From: an uncultured Eubacteriales bacterium
GTDB lineage: Bacteria > Bacillota > Clostridia > Oscillospirales > Oscillospiraceae
Length of the DNA stretch: 6,285 nucleotides
NCBI GenBank assembly: GCA_902475455.1
Contig: CABRZO010000147.1
Coordinates: 1 to 6,285, forward strand
Direction: 5' to 3'
Part shown: piece after piece, positions 1 through 6,218 of the stretch
How the letters are laid out: each line of letters opens with the position of its first letter
Position numbering within the stretch: the first letter of the stretch is position 1
Notes under the pieces: generated by a model
What the model saw: the letters and a program-made list of their open reading frames with translations, nothing else
Databases searched by the model: none
Told to the model about the DNA's origin: nothing
Translations under genes and position numbers: made by a program

Positions 1-1
1 C

Positions 2-1015
2 CGGGACACCTACACCCGGATCTCCCGGGCCATGAATCAGATCTTTTTGCGTTACACCGACCTGGTGGAGCCCGCCAGCATCGACGAGAGCTATCTGGAC
101 CTCACCGGCTCCCTCCATCTGCTGGGCTGCGACGCCAAAACCGCGGCGGACCAGATCCGCTCCCAGATCCGGGAGGAGCTGGGCATCACCGTTTCGGTAG
201 GGGTGTCCTTCTGCAAGGTGTTTGCCAAGCTGGGCAGCGACTACAAAAAGCCCGACGCCACCACCTGCTTTCCCCGGGAAGCCATGCCCACCCTGATCTG
301 GCCCATGCCCGTAGGGAACTTGCTCTATGTGGGGGGCAAGTTTGCCGGACAGCTCCAGGCGCTGGGGATTCACACCATTGGAGATCTGGCCCACATGGAC
401 CCGGACCTGCTGCGCCGCAGCTTCGGGGCCCGGGGGGAGTCCGCCTGGCGCTGCGCCAACGGGGAGGACACGGAGCCGGTGCGGCCCTATGACGAGCCCC
501 GGGAGGTCAAGAGCATCGGCAACAGCATTACCTTCCGGCGCAATCTGACGGGAGAGCGGGAGCTGAGGCTGGGGTTCACCGCCCTGGCGGAGTCGGTGTC
601 CGAGCGGATGCGGCGACAGCAGGTGTGCTGCCACACCCTGCAAATTCAGATCAAGGACCCCAATTTCCGCACCATCTCCCGGCAGGTGACGCCGGAGCGC
701 CCGCTGTTTCTGGCCAAGGAGCTGACGGAGTCGGCCATGGCCCTGGCGGCTCAGAGCTGGGATTTTCAGAAGCCGGTGCGGCTGCTGTCCCTGACCGCCA
801 AGCAGCTCTCCCCTCTGGAGGACGACACGGAGCAGCTCTCCCTCTTCCCTTCTCCCCATCAGGCGGGTCGGGACCGGCAGGGCAAGCTGGAGGATGCCTT
901 GAGTTCCATCCGGGGCCGGTTCGGCAAGGACGCCATTCAGCTGGGGGGATTTCTGGGCAACGATCTGGGGCTCCGGGGCAGCGGCAACAAGCTGGAGGAA
1001 GACAACGACAAATAG
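2..1015 (+). CDS. dinB: DNA polymerase IV (Y-family, DinB), 5'-truncated by the window edge
   Basis: Error-prone Y-family translesion polymerase, acting in the cytoplasm on damaged or stalled replication forks. The reading frame is open from base 2, so the ATG at 32 is internal: the ten residues before it (RDTYTRISRA) match the family. The visible 337 residues lack roughly the first 80, including the first catalytic Asp and the steric gate. Seen: the catalytic SIDESYLD motif (residues 26-33, second Asp and Glu pair), the palm segment GVSFCKVFAKLGSDYKKP, a helix-hairpin-helix thumb region (about 105-140, LGIHTIGDLAHMDPDLL), the VKSIGNSITF entry to the little finger, and a beta-clamp-binding QLSLF motif (residues 278-282, bases 833-847). 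A charged tail follows with RGRFGKDAIQLGGF, as is common in Firmicute DinB proteins. No frameshift is seen. It is convergent with the opp operon and functionally unrelated to it. A UmuC/UvrX-type paralogue is a less likely alternative. Confidence 0.95.
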   Translation, partial: RDTYTRISRAMNQIFLRYTDLVEPASIDESYLDLTGSLHLLGCDAKTAADQIRSQIREELGITVSVGVSFCKVFAKLGSDYKKPDATTCFPREAMPTLIWPMPVGNLLYVGGKFAGQLQALGIHTIGDLAHMDPDLLRRSFGARGESAWRCANGEDTEPVRPYDEPREVKSIGNSITFRRNLTGERELRLGFTALAESVSERMRRQQVCCHTLQIQIKDPNFRTISRQVTPERPLFLAKELTESAMALAAQSWDFQKPVRLLSLTAKQLSPLEDDTEQLSLFPSPHQAGRDRQGKLEDALSSIRGRFGKDAIQLGGFLGNDLGLRGSGNKLEEDNDK

Positions 1016-1016
1016 C

Positions 1017-1056
1017 AAAAGGCAGATGTCCAGTTGATTTGGACATCTGCCTTTTT
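1017..1056. terminator. Bidirectional intrinsic terminator between dinB and the opp operon
   Basis: A perfect 12-bp stem (1021-1032, GGCAGATGTCCA, pairing with 1040-1051) has a 7-nt loop. It is flanked by AAAA on the left (1017-1020) and TTTTT on the right (1052-1056), so it has a U-tract in both directions. It lies 1 nt after the dinB stop and 7 nt from the stop of the convergent small gene. It therefore probably ends both the dinB transcript and the opp operon transcript. Confidence 0.93.
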
Positions 1057-1063
1057 ATCTGTT

Positions 1064-1357
1064 TTAAAAGGTGCCCCAGATCAGGAGCATCAACAGCACC
1101 AGAAGGCCCAACCCCACGATAAAGGCCAGGGCAATCAGCAGGGCGGCCTTCAGGGCCCCCAGCATATACCACAGCCGGGCCCCGGGGGATATGTCCTCCT
1201 GGGGTAAACCGGGTCTTGTGGAAAATGCCTCATCGACAGGCTTCCGAGTGCGGGACCCACTGGGCATATGGCCCATCAGACTGGGACGGCTGACGCCGCT
1301 CATATCGGCAATGGTGCGGCCGTCATCGTCCTGGTACTCTTTGCGCTTTTTTGCCAT
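1064..1357 (-). CDS. Small single-pass membrane protein of unknown function, last gene of the opp operon
   Basis: This predicted 97-residue protein is not one of the known Opp subunits. The first 60 residues are polar and probably cytoplasmic: a basic start (MAKKRKEY), an acidic patch and the motif DDDGRTIADMSGV (residues 10-22), then a Ser/Pro/Arg-rich linker. Residues about 62-95 are almost entirely hydrophobic (Leu/Ala/Ile/Val), giving one C-terminal membrane helix that ends two or three residues before the stop, a tail-anchor-like layout. From memory, similar DDGRTIADM-containing small proteins recur in Oscillospiraceae and Lachnospiraceae, with no known role. The ATG is chosen because it overlaps the oppF stop as TGATG. 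A GTG one codon upstream (1358-1360) is also in frame. No good Shine-Dalgarno precedes it, so translation probably depends on ribosomes finishing oppF. A bidirectional terminator follows. A link to Opp function is inferred from position only. Confidence 0.8.
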   Translation of the reverse strand: MAKKRKEYQDDDGRTIADMSGVSRPSLMGHMPSGSRTRKPVDEAFSTRPGLPQEDISPGARLWYMLGALKAALLIALAFIVGLGLLVLLMLLIWGTF

Positions 1358-2427
1358 CACTTGTCAAACAGATGGCAGACCACATAGTGGCCGGGCTCCA
1401 CCTCGATCTGACGGGGGGCCTCCTCCTTGCAGCGCTGGGTGCAGTGGGCGCAGCGGGTGTGGAACTTGCAGCCAGAGGGGGGATTGGCCGGAGAGGGAAT
1501 GGTGCCCTCCAGCACGATCCGGTTCATCTTGGCCTTGGGGTCGGGAATTGGAATAGCGGAGAACAGGGCCTCGGTGTAGGGGTGCAGCGGATGCTTGAAG
1601 ATATCCGTTGTGGCGCCGTACTCCACCAGGTTGCCCAGATACATGACGCCCACGGTGTCGGAGATGTGCTCCACCACAGAGAGGTCATGGGAGATGAACA
1701 GATAGGTCAGATTGCGCTCCTGCTGCAGCTTCCGCAGCAGGTTGATGATCTGGGCCTGAATGGACACGTCCAGAGCGGACACCGGCTCGTCGCAGACCAC
1801 GAACTCCGGGTTCAGGGCCAGGGCCCGGGCAATGCAGATACGCTGCCGCTGGCCGCCGGAGAACTCATGGGGATAGCGGTCCTTGTGGAAGCTCTGAAGG
1901 CCGCACTCGTCCATGATCTGATCGATATAGTCGTTGAACTCGGCCTTGGACACCAGGTTGTGCTCCCGGACACCCTCGCCGATGATTTCGCCTACGGGCA
2001 TACGGGGGGACAGGCTGGAGAAGGGATCCTGGAAGATAATCTGCATCTTGGTGCGCAGGGCCCGCATCTCCTTATTGGACAGGTCATAGACCTCCTGACC
2101 GTTAAAGAGCACCTGGCCGCCGGTCTTTTCGCCGGACAGCCGCAGGATGGTACGGCCGGTGGTGGTCTTGCCGCAGCCGGACTCGCCCACCAGACCCATG
2201 GTGGTGCCCCGCTTCAGGTTGAAGGTGACGCCGTCCACGGCCTTGACTTGGCCCACAGTCCGGGAAACCATGCCGCCCTTGATGGGGAAATACTTCTTCA
2301 GGTCGTTGACCATCAGGATATACTGGGGGTCATACTCCACGGGAGTGAAGCTATGGCCGGTTTCCACGGGCTTTGCCGCCTTGGTGGCTTCCTGAACGCC
2401 CTGGGTCATCTCTTTGTTGTCGGACAT
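1357..2427 (-). CDS. oppF: Oligopeptide/dipeptide ABC transporter ATP-binding protein OppF
   Basis: Cytoplasmic ATPase of the peptide importer, expected to pair with OppD beneath the OppB/OppC pore. The protein has 356 residues. Seen: Walker A GESGCGKT (81-88), Q-loop IFQDPFSSLSP (Gln133), signature EFSGGQRQR (188-196), Walker B FVVCDE (209-214) and switch His247 in SHD. The C-terminal family extension follows, with HPLHPYTEALFSAIP and a Cys cluster (320, 326, 329, 333; also 351) of the type that binds an iron-sulfur cluster in related Opp/Dpp ATPases. All ATPase motifs are intact. About 35 residues precede the conserved core, which starts near YILMVNDLKKYFPI, longer than usual. The ATG at 2427 overlaps the oppD stop as TAATG and has a strong AGGGAGGGG site 7 nt upstream. 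DppF or an Ami-type peptide ATPase are near-equivalent names; substrate specificity cannot be read from the sequence. Confidence 0.95.
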   Translation of the reverse strand: MSDNKEMTQGVQEATKAAKPVETGHSFTPVEYDPQYILMVNDLKKYFPIKGGMVSRTVGQVKAVDGVTFNLKRGTTMGLVGESGCGKTTTGRTILRLSGEKTGGQVLFNGQEVYDLSNKEMRALRTKMQIIFQDPFSSLSPRMPVGEIIGEGVREHNLVSKAEFNDYIDQIMDECGLQSFHKDRYPHEFSGGQRQRICIARALALNPEFVVCDEPVSALDVSIQAQIINLLRKLQQERNLTYLFISHDLSVVEHISDTVGVMYLGNLVEYGATTDIFKHPLHPYTEALFSAIPIPDPKAKMNRIVLEGTIPSPANPPSGCKFHTRCAHCTQRCKEEAPRQIEVEPGHYVVCHLFDK

Positions 2428-3581
2428 TACGCTTCCCCTCCCTCTTTCTTGTCATAGTAGCGATAGCAGCTGACCTTATGGGTGGGGGACAGGCTGATCT
2501 CGCAGGGGTACTCGCCCTCGCAGCCCTCCACGCACATCTCGCAGCGATCCTTGAAATAGCAGTAGTTGGGCATATTGATGGGGTTGGGCACCTTGCCGGG
2601 GATGGAATAGAGCTCGTCCACTTGCTTACCAACCACAGGCTTGGAAGCCATCAGGCCGATGGTGTAGGGGTGGCTGGGATGCTCAAAGATCTCCTCCGCG
2701 GTGCCCTTCTCCACGATGCGGCCGGCGTACATAACCACCACATAGTCCGCCATCTCGGCGATGACGCCCAGGTCGTGGGTGATCAGCATGATGGAGGAAT
2801 TGATCTTGTCCTTCAGGTGCCGCAGCAGGTCCAGAATCTGGGCCTGAATGGTCACGTCCAGGGCGGTGGTGGGCTCGTCGGCGATGATCACCTTGGGGTT
2901 GCAAGCCAGAGCCATAGCAATCATGACACGCTGGCGCATACCGCCGGAGAGCTCGTGGGGGAACATCTTGTAGACGCCCTCGCTGTTGGCGATGCCCACC
3001 ATCTCCAGCAGCTGGATGGTGCGGGCCTTGATGTCCTCCTTACTCTTGCCTTCGCCGTCGTGGAGGGCAATGACCTCATCCACCTGGTCGCCGATCCGGA
3101 ACACCGGGTTCAGGCTGGTCATGGGCTCCTGAAAGATCATGGAGACGTAGTTGCCCCGGATGGACTGCATCTTCTGCTGGGGGACCTTGGATATCTCATA
3201 GGCCTTGTCCCCCAGGTTGAGCCGAATCTCACCGGAGACGATCTGACCCTGGGGCCGCTGCACCAGCTGCATCAGGGACAGGCTGGTAACACTCTTGCCG
3301 CAGCCGGACTCGCCCACCACGCCCACGGTCTTGCCGATGGGCACCTCGAAGCTGACGCCGTCCACGCTCTTGACGGTGCCGGTATCGGTGAAAAAGTAGG
3401 TGTGCAGATCGTCAAATTCCACCGCGTTGTTGGGATCGTGCATCTGGGTCAGATACTCGGACTCCGGCACATTTTTACGCTTGCGCTTCTTCTCCAGCGC
3501 GTCGGTAATCCGCCGGTTCTCCTTGGAGATACGGCGGGCTTCCTTACCGGAGAGATAGCCTTCTGCTTTTTTCTTAGCCAT
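2427..3581 (-). CDS. oppD: Oligopeptide/dipeptide ABC transporter ATP-binding protein OppD
   Basis: Second cytoplasmic ATPase of the importer, 384 residues. Seen: Walker A GESGCGKS (90-97), Q-loop IFQEPMTSLNP (Gln151), signature ELSGGMRQR (210-218), Walker B VIIADE (231-236), the D-loop in TTALD and switch His269 in THD. The OppD/DppD C-terminal extension includes HPSHPYTIGLMASKP and a Cys-rich stretch (341, 347, 350, 354, 360; also 372), compatible with the iron-sulfur site known in this family. The LSGGM signature and DVTIQAQIL segment are typical of OppD rather than OppF. The first 50 residues are an unusual, highly charged extension rich in Lys, Arg and Glu; the conserved core starts near NAVEFDDLHTYF (52-63). 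The ATG at 3581 has an AGGGAGG site (3589-3595) 7 nt upstream, which overlaps the oppC stop codon. Its stop overlaps the oppF start. Confidence 0.95.
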   Translation of the reverse strand: MAKKKAEGYLSGKEARRISKENRRITDALEKKRKRKNVPESEYLTQMHDPNNAVEFDDLHTYFFTDTGTVKSVDGVSFEVPIGKTVGVVGESGCGKSVTSLSLMQLVQRPQGQIVSGEIRLNLGDKAYEISKVPQQKMQSIRGNYVSMIFQEPMTSLNPVFRIGDQVDEVIALHDGEGKSKEDIKARTIQLLEMVGIANSEGVYKMFPHELSGGMRQRVMIAMALACNPKVIIADEPTTALDVTIQAQILDLLRHLKDKINSSIMLITHDLGVIAEMADYVVVMYAGRIVEKGTAEEIFEHPSHPYTIGLMASKPVVGKQVDELYSIPGKVPNPINMPNYCYFKDRCEMCVEGCEGEYPCEISLSPTHKVSCYRYYDKKEGGEA

Positions 3582-3594
3582 ACTTCTACCTCCC

Positions 3595-5151
3595 TTACCG
3601 TTTCATCTTGGGGTCGAAGGCATCCCGGAGACCGTCGCCCACCAGGTTGAAGGCCAGAACGGTCAGCAGCAGGCAGACGCCGGCGGGAATCCACACGAAC
3701 CAGTAGTTGGTCAGCACGTGGATATCGTTGACGTCATTGATGATGTTGCCCCAGGATGCGAAGGGGAACTTGACGCCCAGGCCCAGGAAGGACAGGGTGG
3801 CCTCGGTAATGATGGTGGAACCCAGGCTCATGGTGCAGGTGACGATGAGCTGGGGGATGACGTTAGGGATCAGGTGCCGGAAGATCCGACGGGACACCCG
3901 GATGCCGCAGGCCTCTGTGGCGGTCATGAACTCCTGCTCCCGGAGAGACAGGATCTGACCGCGGACCAGCCGGGCAATGCTGGGCCAACCCAGGAAGCCC
4001 AGGATCAGCATCAGCCAAATCATACGGATCTGGGAATCCATGCGCATTCCGTCCATGGCTGCGCCCAGAATAATGATGATAGGCATAGAGGGGATGCAGT
4101 AGAAAATATCCACAATACGCATGATCAGGTTATCCACCCAGCCGCCGAAGTAGCCGGAGATACCGCCCAGGATAACGCCCAGCACGGTGGCCATGATCAC
4201 GACGATGAAGCCGATATACAGGGACACCCGGCCGCCGTACATCAGACGGGTCAGCATGTCCATGCCGTTGCGGTCAGTGCCCAGCCAGTGGGCCTTGGAG
4301 GGGGCGCTGTAGGTGTCAAACTTCTGGGTCTCCACGCTCTGGAGCACCGACCAACTGTCAGTGGAGGCGTCGTAGGTCAGGGTGTACTCGGCGGTGACGC
4401 CATCCTCACCGGTGAAGGTGAACTCGGTGCCGTCCTCCTCGATGACCGCCAGCAGTTCTTCCTTAAAGGCCCGGCTCAGCACCACGTCAGACATGATGGC
4501 CTGCACCACATAGCGGCTGGCGTAGGCCACCTCCTGGCCACCGGAGTATACCACGCCGTCTTCGTCCACAGTGTATTCAGTGCCCTCATAGCTGAAGGAG
4601 GACGCCTTATTGGTGACTGCTTTCAGAATATTGTACTGAAGCTGGAAGGGCAGGGTCTCGTTGCCGTTGCTGTTGCTGACAATATCATAGGCTGCAAAGG
4701 CCACCAGGGTCTTGCCCCCGTCGGTGTAGATCCCGTAGAAGTCCTCGCCCTCTTCCACATAGGAATACTCAGTATCCTTCGCGGTGAAAGTCTCGTTCCC
4801 CTGGATGGTGGCCAACAGGAACTGGGCCTGACATACCGAGTCAAAGCTCTGATCCTCCGCTACAGTATAGCGGAACTCAGTGTTCTCGGTGACGCCGGCG
4901 TACTGCTTGTTCTGCTCCTCGTTGCGGTAGAAAATCTGGTCCTGCTTATAGGGGCTGACAACGCCACCCAAAAAGGAGAACAGGAACATGAAGGCCAGAA
5001 TGATCAGGCCGGTGACGGCCACCCGGTTGCGGAAGAACCGCTTGGTGACCAGGGCGCCGGGAGAGAGGACCTTGACACGGCGGTCATCGTTCAGAGAATA
5101 CTGCTCTTCTCCCTCGGGAGTCTTTTTCAGCTCATCCTTTTTTTCGCTCAT
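3595..5151 (-). CDS. oppC: Oligopeptide ABC transporter permease OppC with a large extracytoplasmic insertion
   Basis: One of the two membrane subunits forming the peptide translocation path. At 518 residues it is about 200 longer than a typical OppC (near 300). Order: polar cytoplasmic N-terminus (1-40), first membrane helix (about 45-67), a soluble insertion (about 72-283), then the normal OppC body starting with HWLGTDRNGMDMLTRLMYGG (288-307). The remaining membrane helices include an EAA-type coupling loop (FMTATEACGIRVSRRIFRH, 408-426) and the closing family motif GDGLRDAFDPKMKR. The insertion falls in the loop expected to face outside the cell and contains three related segments. The start is supported by AGAGGAGG (5161-5168), 9 nt upstream, and by the SEKKDELKK beginning. 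The frame is uninterrupted, so this is an in-frame domain and not an artefact of fusion with another gene. Pneumococcal AmiC, a peptide permease of similar length, is a possible parallel, recalled from memory. Confidence 0.94.
   Translation of the reverse strand: MSEKKDELKKTPEGEEQYSLNDDRRVKVLSPGALVTKRFFRNRVAVTGLIILAFMFLFSFLGGVVSPYKQDQIFYRNEEQNKQYAGVTENTEFRYTVAEDQSFDSVCQAQFLLATIQGNETFTAKDTEYSYVEEGEDFYGIYTDGGKTLVAFAAYDIVSNSNGNETLPFQLQYNILKAVTNKASSFSYEGTEYTVDEDGVVYSGGQEVAYASRYVVQAIMSDVVLSRAFKEELLAVIEEDGTEFTFTGEDGVTAEYTLTYDASTDSWSVLQSVETQKFDTYSAPSKAHWLGTDRNGMDMLTRLMYGGRVSLYIGFIVVIMATVLGVILGGISGYFGGWVDNLIMRIVDIFYCIPSMPIIIILGAAMDGMRMDSQIRMIWLMLILGFLGWPSIARLVRGQILSLREQEFMTATEACGIRVSRRIFRHLIPNVIPQLIVTCTMSLGSTIITEATLSFLGLGVKFPFASWGNIINDVNDIHVLTNYWFVWIPAGVCLLLTVLAFNLVGDGLRDAFDPKMKR
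4303..4938 (-). other. Region of oppC encoding the roughly 210-residue extracytoplasmic domain
   Basis: This segment encodes OppC residues about 72-283, between the first and second membrane helices. It is acidic, rich in Tyr, Thr, Glu and Gly, lacks long hydrophobic runs, and has a single Cys (106). By eye it is more AT-rich than the flanking permease body, mainly around 4610-4880. Three internal segments (residues 103-158, 166-216, 225-272) share a layout: an amphipathic, probably helical stretch, then an aromatic/acidic strand such as TEYSY or TEYTV, then a Y-x-GG-x-x-VA strand that is degenerate in the third copy. The likely place of action is the outer face of the membrane. Its role is unknown; contact with the substrate-binding lipoprotein is a reasonable guess only. 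Confidence 0.75.
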
Positions 5152-5169
5152 GACAACGTTCCTCCTCTC

Positions 5170-6156
5170 TTAAGCGATACGGACCCGGGGGTCCACCACA
5201 GCATACAGGATATCGGAGATCAGGTTGCCCGCCAGAGTCAGGACGGCCAAAAAGCTCAGATAGAACATGGAGAAGGGAATGTCACCCGCCACCATGGATT
5301 GGTAGGAGACATAGCCGATACCGTTGATACTGTACAAAGTCTCGGTGATCAATGCGCCGGAAAACAGGCCGGGCAGAGAGCCGCCCACGATGGTCACCAG
5401 GGGAATCAGGGTGTTACGGAAGGCGTGGTGATAGATGACCTTATGCTCGCTGAGGCCCTTGGCCCGGGCGGTGCGGATAAAGTCAGAGTTCAGCACTTCC
5501 AACATGTTGGTACGGGTATAGCGCATCAGGGAGCCCACGCTGATGACCACCAGGGTGGTGATGGGCAATACCAGATGGTAAGCCATATCCAGGATCTTTC
5601 CAGTGGGTGACAGGAACTGATAGCTCCGGCCCACCAAGCCACCCAGATCAAACCAGCCCAGCTGGACACAGAACACCCACTTCAGCAGGGAAGCGAAAAA
5701 GAAGGTGGGCAGCGAGATGCCAGCCAGGGCCAGCACAGTGACGGTATAGTCGGTCTTGCTGTACTGCTTGGTGGCGGCGATGACGCCCAGAGGAATGGCG
5801 ATAATCAGCTCCAGCACCAGGGCAATGGCACCCATGGCAAAGGAGATGCCAATGCAAGACTTAAACTTCTGAATGACCGGCATGGTCCACTTCCAGCTGT
5901 CGCCAAACTGGCCCCGGGCCGCCTTGCCCAGCCAGCTGAAGAAGCCGGGAATAATACCCTTGTCCATGCCGTACATGGCGTTGAGCTGCTCCATCCACTC
6001 CTCAAAGCTCTTGGAGCCGGGCTGCATGGATTTCTCCCGGGCCACTTGCTCAATATAGGAAGTGGGCAGACAGCGCATCAACGTGTAGATGATGAGCATG
6101 ACAAAGAAGAGAATTACAATTGATAGCAGAATTCGTTTGATGATATATTTTCGCAC
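5170..6156 (-). CDS. oppB: Oligopeptide ABC transporter permease OppB
   Basis: Membrane permease subunit partnering OppC in peptide import, 328 residues from the GTG start. Seen: N-terminal motif (M)RKYIIKRILLSI leading into the first membrane helix (about 9-29), an external loop of about 70 residues (30-100), then the conserved helices. The EAA coupling loop is DFIRTARAKGLSEHKVIYHH (225-244), followed by AFRNTLIPLV, GALITETLYSINGIG, and the diagnostic C-terminus ISDILYAVVDPRVRIA. I chose GTG at 6156 because GGAGGGAG (6162-6169) sits 5 nt upstream and the family N-terminus starts exactly there. An in-frame ATG at 6171 would place that Shine-Dalgarno inside the coding region and add five atypical residues (MEGAF). 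It is the first operon gene in the window, with oppC starting 18 nt after its stop. The external loop is longer than in E. coli OppB, though not extraordinarily so. Confidence 0.93.
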   Translation of the reverse strand: MRKYIIKRILLSIVILFFVMLIIYTLMRCLPTSYIEQVAREKSMQPGSKSFEEWMEQLNAMYGMDKGIIPGFFSWLGKAARGQFGDSWKWTMPVIQKFKSCIGISFAMGAIALVLELIIAIPLGVIAATKQYSKTDYTVTVLALAGISLPTFFFASLLKWVFCVQLGWFDLGGLVGRSYQFLSPTGKILDMAYHLVLPITTLVVISVGSLMRYTRTNMLEVLNSDFIRTARAKGLSEHKVIYHHAFRNTLIPLVTIVGGSLPGLFSGALITETLYSINGIGYVSYQSMVAGDIPFSMFYLSFLAVLTLAGNLISDILYAVVDPRVRIA

Positions 6157-6161
6157 AAAAG

Positions 6162-6169
6162 CTCCCTCC
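6162..6169 (-). promoter_or_regulatory. Ribosome binding site that decides the oppB start
   Basis: On the minus strand this reads GGAGGGAG, 5 nt before GTG (6156-6154). It overlaps the alternative in-frame ATG at 6171-6169, which has only an A-rich stretch (cggaaaaaatga) in front of it. This supports GTG as the true initiation codon. Confidence 0.8.
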
Positions 6170-6218
6170 ATTCATTTTTTCCGATGCTTTGGCGGAGTCT
6201 GGCCCCAACACCGGGATT

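Noticed and set aside
32..34. ATG at 32 as the start of dinB
   Set aside because: The frame is open upstream to base 2, and the upstream residues continue the Pol IV family alignment. The catalytic SIDES motif would lie only 15 residues from the start, so the gene is simply cut by the window edge.
651..1172. A 173-codon minus-strand frame opposite dinB
   Set aside because: Pro/Ala/Gly-rich shadow that would run through the terminator hairpin and dinB; no family resemblance.
1351..2457. A 368-codon open frame on the + strand opposite oppF
   Set aside because: Same codon-bias shadow effect: low-complexity Gly/Leu/His/Ala sequence with no recognisable motif, against an OppF with all ATPase motifs intact.
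2373..3650. A 425-codon open frame on the + strand opposite oppD
   Set aside because: Shadow of oppD; His/Leu/Gly/Asp-rich product without family features or a credible start.
3595..5151. oppC as a fusion of a permease with a separate gene or a sequencing artefact
   Set aside because: The frame is continuous, the insertion sits exactly in one loop with permease sequence on both sides, and it has no start, stop or ribosome binding site of its own.
3718..5610. A 630-codon open frame on the + strand, antisense to oppC and the 3' part of oppB
   Set aside because: Its product is rich in His, Gly, Asp and Gln, which is what the reverse complement of GC-biased hydrophobic codons gives. It has no domain, and it lies opposite two well-supported permease genes with proper ribosome binding sites.
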